Positions 35,339-46,999 of a DNA stretch of 64,000 nt are shown piece after piece. Position 1 is the stretch's first letter. The number at the start of each line of letters is the position of its first letter. The position numbers and the translations under genes are program-made. The stretch comes from Rhabdophis nuchalis (Eukaryota; Chordata; Lepidosauria; Squamata; Natricidae): assembly GCA_039707465.1 (NCBI GenBank), contig CM077643.1:377583919-377647918 (forward strand), given 5' to 3'. Below the pieces are notes generated by a model, which saw only the letters and a program-made list of their open reading frames with translations, was not told the DNA's origin and searched no databases.

Positions 35339-35779
35339 GTAGGAAGCTCAGCTATGCCTGGGAGTGACTCAAGTGTGGGGTGTTGTGCTGAAGAAATATT
35401 TCTTAGGGGCCAGGTGTTCCCCCCACCCCCAAGAAAACTCCAGTAATCTTATATCCTTTGCAATTTGCATTAAGTATTCATGTTTTTATTTTTATTTAAA
35501 TTTATATCCCATTCTCTGGATTTTTATTGTGTAAACCTACTGCAGCCAGGGAATTCTCATTAATTCCCCTACTGGTTGAAACAATCCCAACTTGCTTTGT
35601 TCTGTATTGTATTTTGGTTGCTTATTATATCGTGAGATGCTCAAGAGTTCATTTGGAGTGGGGCCACACCTGAACTGAAATCCATCAATCTCAGAAACAA
35701 ACAAACAAAAACAGCAACTTGCAGTGTGGCACCAGTTTTCTTTCCTAAATGTATCTATGTGTTTGTTTATTTATGAGTT

Positions 35780-35965
35780 TGTCAAACATGTACAAGATTT
35801 TAGGATTTAGGATTTATTACATTTTTTAGATAGCAGGTATACATACGAATATGGACATGAATGAAGGAAAGGAATACAAATAAACGGGGACAGTAGGACA
35901 GGGACAGACTGTGTGCTTATGCACACCCCTGAATGGCTGACTATTTATGAGAACATGACATAATT
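35780..35965. repeat. Unclassified interspersed repeat
   Basis: A segment with TCAAACATGTACAAGATTTT, AATGAAGGAAAGGAATACAA and TGTGCTTATGCACACCCC. I recall similar text as a dispersed squamate repeat but cannot name the family. Confidence 0.35.
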
Positions 35966-36131
35966 GCAGAAATTTCTGGTGTGCTTTTGCTGAGCTTTAT
36001 GTAAACCTTTCCCAAAAGTATGCATGATGCAAGATGATATCATGGTAAGTCGATGTGGTAAATTTTAATCTGAATTCCCAGCAGGGAGGGATTGCATTCC
36101 AGAAGAGCAAAAAAACCAGAGAGGTTTAGAG

Positions 36132-36266
36132 CAGGGGACTCCAACCTTTGCAAATTTAAGTCTGAAGGACTTCAGCTCCCAGACTTCTCCAGCCAGCAAA
36201 GCTGGCTGGAGAAGTCTGGGAGCTGAAGTCCTTTAGACTTAAAGTTGCAAAGGTTGGAGACCCTTG
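36132..36266. mobile_element. Palindromic MITE, CAGGGGACTCCAACC termini
   Basis: A 135-bp palindrome flanked by a perfect GTTTAGAG duplication (36124-36131 and 36267-36274). Confidence 0.93.
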
Positions 36267-37519
36267 GTTTAGAGAGTTTGGGAAGAAAAGAGTCAATCCA
36301 GCTCCTCCTTAGGAATTCTCAAACAATGTGTTGAATAGTGTAAGCATTTGCTTTAGTTTGGCAAGATTTCTGCCTATGGAGAAGGAATAATATAGGAAAA
36401 TCCTTAGAATAGCCTCCGTGTGTCTTTTTTTGCCTTTTGGAGCCTGACAGTAGGCGAGGCTTGTTCTGGTACCTCTTGATGATAGAGATTAGATAAGCAA
36501 CTAGTAGGTAGTAATCCACTAGGAAAGAATGATTCCAGATTTTATGTGGGTCCACCAAGGAGCAGTAGGTTTTGGGTGGGGTGAGTTACATGCAAACCAG
36601 AACAATATTCGTGCAAGAAGTGAATTGTTCAGTCTGGGTCCAAGCTCAAGAGAAGTACTACCAGGCACATAACGGAAAGCCTAAGGGCAACAAAGCCTGA
36701 ACTGGGAAATCAGAGAGGGGACTCAGTTCATTCATTGGAGATAACACAGGAAATAAACTTACAGAAGCTAAACAAAAATATAAAGAAAAACACTATTATG
36801 TCCCTTCCAAACAAAACATTACATTCCCAGCTTTTGTTTAACCTTTTGCAGATGATGTTTATTTGTTTCTGGAGTCGAAGGCAAATGTCTACATACAATT
36901 CTGATTTAAGAGCAGACAGCCTCACCCTTAGGGTCTCTTTCCCATCATTCTCCCATGATGAAACTGTTGTTTGTGTACTTAGAGAGATGGTTCAGAAAGG
37001 GCCGACTGAACCAACTTCTATTCCCCTTGTGAATGGCTGCGGACAGAGTTCCTTGAAACTATGTAAATTCTTAAGGATTTCTCCTCCCATCCCATTCCAT
37101 TCTTTCCCACCAAATAAACAAGGCTAAAATGAATTCTGATAGGGATTTTTTTTTTTTAAAAAAAAGAAAGTTGGCTATCTGATCAGGGATGGAATGAATA
37201 GAAGGGAGAAACAATAAGAGAGCAAAATTACACAGATGCCAGGCTTCACTCAAAGGCGGATGGATACAATGCTTCCTAGCTACAAGAATTGTTTTAGAAT
37301 TTATCTGTGTTCCAAATGGGAACTGAGCAAATGCCAGGCATGTCCTCTTGCAGAATGACTGCATTCCCATAACGTACTTAACAAAGCCCGTTTCAATCTG
37401 ACCAGCAAAGTCAACTGCAGTGATTCACATAACAACCTTGGCCAAAAAAACAAAAAAGGACACAAAATGTCATGCAATTTACTTAACCACCTTGCTGAAA
37501 TCCTGCTCTCCCCCTCCAC

Positions 37520-37650
37520 ATCTTTTAATTGTACTTTGTATTTTTATTTGTATCAGAAATATTTATTTTTGTGGTTTTATTACTTTTAATGTTGTAAGCC
37601 TCCTTGAATCGCCTTGAGGGAGGGAGGGGGATCAAATCAATTCAATAAAT
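37520..37650 (+). repeat. Possible LINE 3' tail
   Basis: A T-rich segment ending in a TTGTAAGCCTCCTTGAATCG motif, GAGGGAGG and AATAAATAG, similar in layout to the L2 3' UTRs in this window. Confidence 0.4.
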
Positions 37651-38693
37651 AGCAGTCATAAGTCAAGAACTTTTTTAAATTCAGGTTTTAGGACCTTTTT
37701 CTAGATGAAAATTCCACCCTCCTCCAAAACCTCAGAACAAAACAAGAAACACCATCCCATAAATTCAGAATAACATCAGAATAACATAACATAAGTAATG
37801 GTTGAAAGATAAATGGGTAGCAGATAAGATATATAATGGTAGCTTAGCTAAAAGTTTAAAGGAATCTCAAATCCAGCAGCCTCACAGACAAGTTGGCTTT
37901 GATTAGGGTGGGAACCATCTATGGCCAGGTCCCATATTAAATTGGATTGTCTTGGACTTGAGCTTGTTTAACTTGTTCACTGAGATTGGTTACTGGGGTT
38001 CACATAAGACATTAAACAACAAATAAGTGAGATTTGTACCACATTCAGGGCCACAAAAATCTAACAGTTATTATTAACTTATTATTCTTAGGTATGTTGT
38101 GTGAACGCATCTTCTAATTCTTTAACTGATCTGATCATTGTGTTAATCGTATTTGCAGCTTGGCAAGACAAAACCCAACAAAATAACCCGGGCTGAACAG
38201 GCACCCACAAAAAGCTTTTTGTATGCAAAGAATAGGTGAAAAATGCTTGATTTCAAACACCTAAGCTTAGGTCTACACAATAATTGTCATTTTTCAAGAT
38301 TGGTACTTGGCTATTATCTCCAAGGAATCCTAGAGGCAATATATTTCTTGGGCTAAATTATTTCATAAATGTGAAAATTTATTATTCAGTGGAATCCTCC
38401 CCCATCCTGAATGCTTCCTGCCTATGGAAATATAACATATCAAGGGAAGGATTTTATCATGGGAAATAGAAATTCATTCAAATCTTCCAATTATTTTCTG
38501 TTCTTGTTTTGTGTACAGAATTATTTTTCTGTTGTGCACTATTCAGACAACTTTTGTTACAAAAATCTTCTCTCTACTTGCTTAGCCTTATTTTGCCATT
38601 GTAATGAGGCCAGTGACAAGTGCTGTTCTCAATATTTTAATGCGGGACAAGTTAAGAAAAGCTACTGATGGATTCCCTCAGCTTCATTTCTCC

Positions 38694-39165
38694 TTCAAGG
38701 TGTTAGTTCTCATCTTTAAAGCGCTCCATGGCTCGGGACCTAGCTATCTGCGGGATCGGATTCTGCCCCATACATCTTCCCGGCCGATTCGCTCCCACAG
38801 AGAGGGACTTCTCCGGGTGCCGTCCACTAGACTTTGTCAGCGGGCGACGCCCAGGGGAAGGGCCTTCTCTGTGGCGGGCCCAGCCCTCTGGAACGACCTT
38901 CCCCCCGACATTAGAACAACTACGGACCTCCGCTCCTTCCGTCAGAAATTAAAAACTCACTTTTTCTGCTTGGCCGGCCTAGGTTAGTCTCTACCTCAGG
39001 GGTTAGGGAATGTTAATTTTAAAATGGGGATTTTAGTACAGGGACAGTTGATTTAATTTGTTTTTATTGTATTTATTTATGTATATATTTTATGCTGTTT
39101 TAATTTTCCCTGTGCACCGCTCCGAGTCCCCCGGGGAGAGGACGCGGTATAGAAAAATAAATCTA
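38694..39165 (+). mobile_element. L2 LINE 3' end
   Basis: Truncated at the 5' side at the FKVLVLIFKALHGSGPSYLR segment. The C-terminal tail is open to 38987 (HFFCLAGLG). The 3' UTR has CACCGCTCCGAGTCCCC and the tail AAATAAATCTATCTATC. Confidence 0.9.
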
Positions 39166-40159
39166 TCTATCTATCCTTCTGTCTCCTTCCATCGTGGCCT
39201 GTAGATGAGACCAAAGCAACCTCATTAGGATACAGCACACAGACACTGTTATTGGATCATGATCATGGCTACGATGTGAATAGGGAAACATGAGAATCAG
39301 CCCTTGGTGAATGGTGTAAACTCATCCCTTTTGGCAAACCTATTGTTCAAGAGACTGTGTGAACCCATATCATAATTCAGTAATCAAGTTGAACATATTG
39401 CATGAATGCAGCTAAAATATGGTGGGCCTTTTTCATGGGTAATGGCAACATGTTGATATGATGATCCATCTGTCTCAGTGTGGCTCTTTTTTGTATGTAA
39501 GCAATTAAATATTTTCTCTTTTTAACCAAATGAGCCATTTGTTTTAACTGGATGTATTCTGTATTCATGTCTATATCTGCATTCATGTCTATAAATGGAA
39601 TAGCTTGGATGAAGATGCGGATGATTGTGAAGGGTAAATATGACGTGTGCAGCAATGCATGGAATTTTTAAAAAAGACAAGTAGATATGTTTTCTTGACT
39701 GTCTATGAAACAGCTCTCTTTAGCAGAAGTCCAGCACTGTACATTTTTCTACTCTTTATCTTCTTGAAAGAACACCCTCAGAAATAAAACAAACAAATCT
39801 GTTTTATAGATGATTATAACATCTATATAAATAAAAATGTAAAATAGTTTGTATGAATCCACTAATCTCAAAAACTACCGATCTGGCTCAAATTTTGACA
39901 CAATGTTGCCAAGGACTTCCGATAATAGAATAGCTACTCATTTTGTGCCTAGCACACATGTAAAATGTACCCACTGAAAATGTTTTTACCTTCCTGTAGC
40001 TCCTCCCACCTGGCTGATACGTCATTGACGCGTAACGGCAAAAAACAGCCTTGCGAAGGAATGTTGCCAGGGGCAACATGGAAAGCAATGCATACGCCTC
40101 CCTGTCTGCCAGCACCCGCTCTCTTAGACACACACACACACACACTCGCGCGCGCGCGC

Positions 40160-40575
40160 ACCCACAGCATCAGAAGCCCCAGCATGTCAGCGAGCGTGTG
40201 TGCGTGTATGCGAGCAGGGCAGCATCCGAGGCTGCAGCTACATAAGTACCGCCGGGGCCATCCGGGTGCCGCATGCCCACCTCCCTCCCAGCTCCATTTG
40301 GCGGGCAGCTCTGGAAAGTGCGCCTCGGTGGCCGTCGGGAGCTCCCGACTGCTGGGCGACCTCGGACCTTGGAGCTGCGTGTCGCAGGGCTCGGGACAGC
40401 CGCCTGCAGAGGCCACTGAGGCACACTTTCCAGAGCTGCCCGCCAAACGGGGCTGGGAGGGAGGTGGGCGTGCAGCACCCGGATGGCCCCGGCAGTGCTT
40501 AGGTAGCCGCAGCCTCAGGTGCTGCCCCCGCCCGCCCGCTCGCTCGCTGACATGCTGGGCTTTCTGCTGCTTGGG
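40160..40575. repeat. GC-rich inverted repeat (fold-back)
   Basis: Two arms of about 200 bp, roughly 40165-40370 and 40372-40575, are near-perfect reverse complements. For example CAGCATGTCAGCGAGCG on the left pairs with CGCTCGCTGACATGCTG on the right, and GGGGCCATCCGGGTG pairs with CACCCGGATGGCCCC. It could form a large hairpin. Confidence 0.92.
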
Positions 40576-40989
40576 GGGGGGAGGGAGAAACTGACATACA
40601 CACAGAGAGGGACAGAGGGGGAGTGAGTGACAAACAGAGAGATAATGAATGAGAGATCGACAGGCGCACACACAGTGACAGAGCGAAAGGGAGGGGAGAG
40701 AGAGAGACACAGAGAGAATGAGTGAGAGAAAGACAGGCAAACATACACAAACAGAGTGATAGAGATGGGGGAGGAAGGAGAGAGACAGACAGACAGACAG
40801 GGAGAATGACAGAGAAAGACAGAGAGGGAGGGAGGGAGAGAAAAAGAGACTAATGACTTTGCCCACCACTGCATTAGGCACGAGGGAGGGGAGGGAGGGG
40901 GCCTGAAGGAGGTTGACTGTGGGGGGGGAGCAGTCTGGTGAGGGGAGGGATATGTAGTTAGGAAGAGGAATAGAGAGAGAAGAAGAAAT

Positions 40990-41935
40990 ACATTAGGTAG
41001 GTAGGTAAGTAGAGGGATAGACGAGAGGGATGAATACAGCAGGTAGGTAGATAGGTACAGGTATAGAGAGAGAAATACAATACGTAGATAGGTAGGTAGG
41101 TAGAGGGAGAGAGGGAAGAATACAGTAGGTAGGTAGGTAGGTAGGTAGGTAGGTAGGTAGGTTGGTAGGTTGGTAGGTTGGTAGGTAGGTAGGTAGAGGG
41201 ATACAGAGAGAGGAGGAAATACAGTAGGTAGGTAGGTAGAGGGATAGAGAGAGGGAGAAATGCGGTAGGTAGGTAAGTAGGTAGTTAGGTAGGTAGGTAG
41301 GTAGGTAGGTAGGTAGGTAGGTAGGTAGGTAGAGGGATAGAGAGGAGAGAAATACAGTAGGTAGGTAGGTAGGTACAGGGATAGATAGGGAGAAATACAG
41401 TAGGTAGGTAGGTAGAGGGATAGATAGAGGGAGAAATACAGTAGGTAGGTAGGTAGGTAGAGGGATAGATAGAGAGGGAGAAATACAGTAGGTAGGTAGA
41501 GGGATAGAGAGAGAGGAAGAAATACAGTAGGTAGGTAGGTAGAGGGATAGATAGGGAGAAATACAGTAGGTAGGTAGGTAGGTAGGTAGGTAGAGGGATA
41601 GATAGAGAGGAAGAAATACAGTAGGTAGGTAGGTAGAGGGATAGATAGGGAGAAATACAGTAGGTAGGTAGGTAGGTAGGTAGGTAGGTAGGTAGGTAGG
41701 TAGGTAGGTAGAGGGATAGATAGAGAGGGAGAAATACGGTAGGTAGGGGGATAGATAGATAGGGAGAAACATAGTAGGTAGGTAGGTAGGTAGGTAGGTA
41801 GGTAGGTAGGTAGAGGGATAGATAGGGAGAAATACAGTAGGTAGGTAGGTAGATAGAGGGAGAAAGGAAGAAATACAGTAGGTAGATAGAGGGATAGAGA
41901 GGGAAAAATACAGTAGGTAGGTAGGTTGGGGGTTA
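40990..41935. repeat. (GTAG)n array with higher-order units
   Basis: Blocks of GTAG/GTAGGTAG of varying length are separated by a recurring spacer of the type AGGGATAGATAGGGAGAAAT followed by ACA. The spacer recurs about 15 times, so this is a tandem array of composite units, not only a simple microsatellite. Confidence 0.95.
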
Positions 41936-42707
41936 TATGGTGGTTGTGTGTATGTGTGCAGGTGTAGATATACACACAGATTGGTTGGCCATTTAACCAG
42001 AATGGGCCACAGCAATGCATGGCCGGGTATAGCAAGTGCAAAATAAAAACATTGGGTTGCATTCTATACAACCACTTGTCTTGTCTCCTATTCCTGTTTT
42101 GGAGATAAGATATAGTTATCATCACTACCATCCATTTATAACCTAATTTGAATATGTTTTTCTTTTAAAATTGTTCAAGCTGATGGTCATTAGTGTCTTA
42201 ATTATGGAGCTGATGAAGAATAATTTCCCTTTTCATCTGTTCAAAAAGATCTCACACCATTTGGCTATTTTGAGTGATCTCTGGTAATAATTTTATGATT
42301 AAAGAATATCTACCAGACAGTAATAGGGAAAATGAGCCCAAGTTCCAGTAAGAAGAAGATGAATGAACTCTACTTGTGAGAGCTCGTAAAGAAAATTATT
42401 GGGATTTAGAATTCATACATTTACTGGTTTGGGGAGAGAGGATTATAATATGAATAATATATTTAATAACATTTATAGTGAAACTTAGCTGGAATCAGAC
42501 ACTATGAAGAATCTTTGAATGTGTGTTTCCCTGACTATAAATACTATCGTCTCTGACCCAGATTTTCAGCATGTTAAAATAGTGTGGTTCTGTATAATAG
42601 TTTGTTTAATAAAGAATAAAGAAATAATAAAGAAATTTAATAAATATCCCTTCACATTTTAATAGGCCTGTAAAACCATTTGTGACTTTACAGGGAGGAT
42701 TGTATTT

Positions 42708-43200
42708 AAGTGGGACGTGGTGGCTCAGTGGCTAAGTCGCTGAGCTTGTCGATCAGAAAGGTCAGCAGTTTGGCAGTTCGAATCCTTAGCACCACGTAAC
42801 GGAGTGAGTTCCCGTTACTTGTCCCAGCTTCTGCCAACTTAGCAGTTCAGAAGCACATAAAAATGTAATTAGAAAAATAGGAACCATTTTTGGTAGGAAG
42901 GTAGCAGCGTTACCTGTGCCTTCGGCATTTAGTCCGACTACTTGACCACGGAGACGTCTTTGGATAGCACTGGATCTTTGGCTTTGAAATGAAAATGAGC
43001 ACCATCCCCTAGAACAGGGGTCTCCAACCTTTGCAACTTTAAGTCTGAAGGACTTCAGCTCCCAGAATTCTCCAGCCAGCTTTGCTGGCTGGAGAAGTCT
43101 GGGAGCTGAAGTCCTTCAGACTGAAAGTTGCAAAGGTTGGAGACCCCTGCCCTAGAATCAGGAACGACTAGCACATATGTGCAAGGGGAACCTTTACCTT
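42708..43200 (+). mobile_element. Sauria-type SINE, interrupted by a MITE
   Basis: The head (GGTGGCTCAGTGGCTAAGTC), the body and the BovB-like tail (CGACTAGCACATATGTGC, ACCTTTACCTTT) are present. The 3' third is split at 43015-43149 by a palindromic MITE with duplication CCCTAGAA. Confidence 0.9.
43015..43149. mobile_element. Palindromic MITE inside a SINE
   Basis: 135 bp, ends CAGGGGTCTCCAACC and GGTTGGAGACCCCTG, with a perfect 8-bp duplication CCCTAGAA. Confidence 0.94.
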
Positions 43201-43432
43201 TAAATATTATCCTTCAGTGGCCCAAATCATCCATTATCTTCTTTGATGATACACCTGGGTAGAACTTTATATTTAAAACTAAAGAAAATATGAGCCTCTT
43301 TCTGAGAACATGAACAGTTTATCCATAAACCCCAAAGGAGGCTAGAATTTGCTGAACTTCCTTTTGATTAATCTTCTTTGAATAGAAACCTGGGTTGTCA
43401 TGGGCACAGCTGTGCAGGCAAATCCTCTAACA

Positions 43433-43567
43433 CAGGGGTCCCCAACCTTTGCAACTTTAAGTCTGAAGGACTTCAGCTCCCAGAATTCTCCAGCCAGCTT
43501 TGCTGGCTGGAGAAGTCTGGGAGCTGAAGTCCTTCAGACTTAAAGTTGCAAAGGTTGGAGACCCCTG
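43433..43567. mobile_element. Palindromic MITE
   Basis: 135 bp, same family as the previous one, with a perfect duplication CTCTAACA. The two copies are only 283 bp apart and nearly identical. Confidence 0.94.
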
Positions 43568-44499
43568 CTCTAACAGCCTGCGTGTTCAAATTGGCCTCCA
43601 TGTATTTAAGCCTGCTTGACATGGGGCTAGACTTGCAACGGAGCCAGCATGTCTTCTATATTAATATTTTGAGATCAACTTTGCTGCCTGACCACCAATA
43701 TTCCACTCTTTGCTTATCATGTCCGGCGTCTTTTATGTTTTAGGACAGTAAAATGTCAGCAGCAGGACGTGACACCTGATCTATGTTTATTTTAAAAAAT
43801 TAATAGGTAGGATGTAGCTCTGGAGCATAAAACAATCTGGCCCAATTGAATTATTCATGTTTCCTTTCCTTGGGCAAGTTTATAATGCAGCCATCACTTG
43901 GTAAGCATGTGGTGCTTGCCAATCTCTTATCTTCTGAAGCTCTGTCCATGGTGCTGAATTTAATCAAAGATGACCCGTAGGTGGCAAACAAGAGGATAAG
44001 CAGAAGACACACAAAATAGCCCCTGGCTTAAAAGATTTCCTTTTCCAAGGCTTGGCAATCATTCCTTGGTTGCTGTTGTTGCATGGCTTCTGTGTTCGAG
44101 ATGGCTGCTTTCAATATTTTAATATATTTTAAAATATTTTAAAATATTTTAATATATTTCCTTTTTTTGTGTACTTCTATTTGTCTGTGTGTGGTGTTTA
44201 TACTGTGAAGTGGTTTGATAAAAATAAAATTATATGTGAAAATCTTCTTATATTAGCACATGAATGGTGAGGTTAGCTTATTTCATTCCCACCATTTGCC
44301 TAGTTAAAATCACCGTGCAACAGAAAAAGACAGGAATCTGCCCTCTTTCTCCCATAACTCAAAATAAAAGCAAAAATGAAAACCAAAAAACAGAGCATGT
44401 AAAACGATCTGCACAGTTCTCTCCTCCAATTGATCCTTCATGACCCTCTCAGAACTATCTCTGGAAGACATAGACATATCTCTGCAAGCATAGTTTTTA

Positions 44500-44735
44500 G
44501 AGTCTTTAGTAAGGGTTTTAAATATAATTTTAGCACAGGATGTTAAATTTAATATATTTTTATTCTATTTTTACTATGTTACTATTTATTGTTACTGCTT
44601 TTACTACTTCCTGTGCAGTGCCCTGAGTCCCGTCAGGGAGATAGGGCGGTATACAAATGCAATAAAACTAAACTAAACTAAACTAAACTAAACTAAACTA
44701 AACTAAACTAAACTAAACTAAACTAAACTAAGACA
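44500..44735 (+). mobile_element. L2 3' UTR with (CTAAA)n tail
   Basis: Only the non-coding L2 end (TTTTAGCACAGGATG, CCTGAGTCCCGTCAGGG, GGCGGTATACAAATG) remains, followed by about 13 ACTAA units (44667-44730). Confidence 0.85.
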
Positions 44736-45739
44736 TGCTGGTTTATTTTATTTTTTTTGTAATTCAGGGTGCAATTAATCAGTGAAGAGGATTCTGAGCA
44801 TTTTTAAAATCAATTTACTTTGTTTTCATGCATTGGCAAAAGATTGAAGAACCTCACATTATCCTTCTAGGCGAAACCTATTTGTAATAAGCCTTGTAGG
44901 AATAATGAGTAAATTTATTTATTTTTTTATTATTTATTTTTTTATTTAATGAAAGGGAAGGGGGAAGTTTAATCCTTCCTTCCTTGTGATTTACATATTT
45001 TTATGCCACATTCCATAGCACATTGCAAAGATTTTCACTTTCACTAATTAGGACCCGAAAGGCACAATTTGAATGGAGGAAAACATCCAGGGAAAAGATA
45101 TTTGCCAGGGATAATCAAGAATTTGCCAGGGATAGTAGTATTAGAAAGAAAGAGTTAAAGAGCTCTCCCATCCATTGATTCTCTCCTATATAGCCTCTTA
45201 TCTCAGCAATTATTAATTTGGGAGGTAAGTGAATGACTACCAAGGCAATGTATAAGCCTGTCCCTTTGTTCTTTTCATTTGGCTTTTCCATTTGCTTAAG
45301 CTACCAGAAATAATGAGGAAATTATACACAGATGCAATTATTTAGTCTAAGGGTGATAAACATCCTCCTTACTCTTTTAAGTCCTGGCGTGTGATGGATT
45401 TGCATCATTGTGTGCATGGTTAAGATAAGAAAAACATCAATTCAAATCATTAACTTAGGTTGTTATAGCTGATCTAGATCAGTTTTCATAAAATTGAATG
45501 TATTTTGAACTGTAATAACTATACTATCCAAGGAATATTCTGTGTCTTATATTTATATGGAGTTTTCTAGAAGTGCCCATCAGGAAGGGGATTCTTTCAG
45601 TGGGAGGTTCTGAGTGGCCATGAAAAGCTCTTTTTCTGCTATTTGGTTTTTTCTTATCAATTTGAACAGACTCTGTGGGTTTTCTGTGAGTTTTCTATGA
45701 ACATGGGAGTCGGCCCGCCATGTTCCCAAATAAATCTTG

Positions 45740-46133
45740 ACTGAATTGTGGAGAACCTGCCTCATGCCATCGGCCAGGCAATGTCGGCTGGTGACCCCTA
45801 GGGGGAGAGCCTTCTCTGTGGCAGCCCCTGCCCTCTGGAATGACCTACGGACAATCATGGACTTGCGCCTTTTCCGTTGGGCTTTGAAGACTTATTTATT
45901 CCTTGCGGCCAGCCTGGCATAGTTTCTAAACTGGCATAGTTTTAAATGTTATAGTTTTATATGGTTTTTAGTAGGGATTTTAACTAGGTTTTAAGACAGG
46001 CTCCATTATTTAATGTATTTTTAAAGGGTTTCTATGTTTTTATTCGTGTTTTTACTGCTGCCTGTACACCGCCCTGAGCCCTGGAAGGGAGAAGGGCGCT
46101 ATAGAAATTTAAATAATAAATAAATAAATAAAC
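45740..46133 (+). mobile_element. L2 LINE 3' end
   Basis: Encodes a divergent L2 ORF2 tail (PSARQCRLVTPRGRAFSVAA, PALWNDL, LKTYLFLAASLA), then the 3' UTR and an AAATAAATAAAT tail. It ends about 135 bp before the candidate exon at 46270. Upstream (45580-45735) is an unclassified piece. Confidence 0.85.
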
Positions 46134-46269
46134 CCCATTTGGATCCATACGTTATAGGAAGCAAAAGTGTTTGTCCATTTTGCATGCAAAATGCTCTCAT
46201 GAACATTGTTGCCAATTTCATTTATCCTAATTGTTTTTCCTTTTCCTTTTCTTCTGTGCCCTATTCCAG

Positions 46270-46323
46270 CAAACTGTCAGGATTCCAGAAAAAGAGCCAT
46301 AACGGGTACAAATCTGTAGCCAG
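46270..46323 (+). CDS. OTOF: Probable otoferlin cassette exon, 54 nt, basic
   Basis: A segment preceded by an unusually long pyrimidine tract (about 46228-46267, rich in TTTTCC) ending in ccctattccag, and followed by the donor gtatat. It is 54 nt long and phase 2 at both ends. It reads (S/R)KLSGFQKKSHNGYKSVA plus a split Arg, with no stop. This is 18 residues with five Lys, contrasting with the acidic exon at 35252. The upstream DNA back to 46135 is the tail of an L2 LINE, so the acceptor lies close to a transposon edge, but the exon itself does not match L2. An exonised sequence is possible. I favour a genuine, alternatively used exon because of the strong acceptor, phase match and amino-acid make-up. 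Confidence 0.66.
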
Positions 46324-46999
46324 GTATATTAAGAATCAATACGGTGCTTTGGAAAGGGTTTTTTATTCATGCCTGTCCCAGAATTGATCAAAAGGTTGCA
46401 GGTTGTTCCCGTGTTCCTAAAACCACAGCAGAGAGCATATCGATACAGGAATAACCAGAAAATTATAAGTAACTCCATATGGGTAACCATGCAAGAGCAA
46501 TAAAAGACAGTGATTCTGAAAAGCCTCTTATGTGTACAGAAGGTGATGATTACACTTCATGGTCTTATTTTAGAGGCCAGCTTTAGAGCTTTTGAGGATT
46601 GCCACCTGGGTCCTGTCCATGGGGCAAGAGGTTGACTGGAATATACCCCCCTCCTGCCCTTAGTTCACACTGTTGAGGTGTCTATCAAGTGTCCCTGCTA
46701 TAAAACCTATGCAGGATAATGTACCCTTGAATCACCAAGGAATTGGTTCCTGGTAGATAGAAAATAGCCTGTTGCAAATTAACACTTAACTCTCTTGACT
46801 TTGATGCCTCTCCTCCCCCACCCTGCCTGGCTTTCTTCTCTGATGCAACAGGGATGACCACAAAAACTCCAGGTACATATTTGGCCCTTCAACTGCAGTT
46901 CCTTTCCTTTTTTTAGTATGTGCATTCTGTGTATGCACATGTGTGCGGGCTCCTCCTCTGCTCCTCCTCTAATGAGATCTGAAATCAAGCAGGCTTTGG

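Larger units (their letters stand above)
39822..42036 (+). mobile_element. Helitron-like element, 2.2 kb
   Basis: Starts TCTATATAAATAAAAATG after an A and ends CCGGGTATAGCAAG before a T, as Helitrons do (insertion between A and T). A small stem (GGCCA ... TGGCC) lies 12 nt before the end. The expected CTAG end is mutated to CAAG. The inside holds a GC-rich fold-back, a GA-rich tract and a long GTAG array. No Rep/helicase frame, so non-autonomous. Long open frames here are repeat artefacts. Confidence 0.7.

Noticed and set aside
40515..42131. Long minus-strand open frames (538, 340 and 310 codons)
   Set aside because: They are translations of the GTAG array and GA-rich tract (endless YLPT repeats), without coding character.
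45213..45230. 18-nt segment between a good acceptor (cttatctcag) and a perfect donor (gtaagt)
   Set aside because: In phase 2 it reads AGC AAT TAT TAA, an in-frame stop. It could be a poison microexon, but without RNA data I do not list it as an exon.
45580..45735. Minus-strand reading with VHRKLTENPQSLFKLIRKNQ
   Set aside because: Might be a transposon protein piece, but it is short, joined to L2 sequence in another orientation, and I cannot place it.
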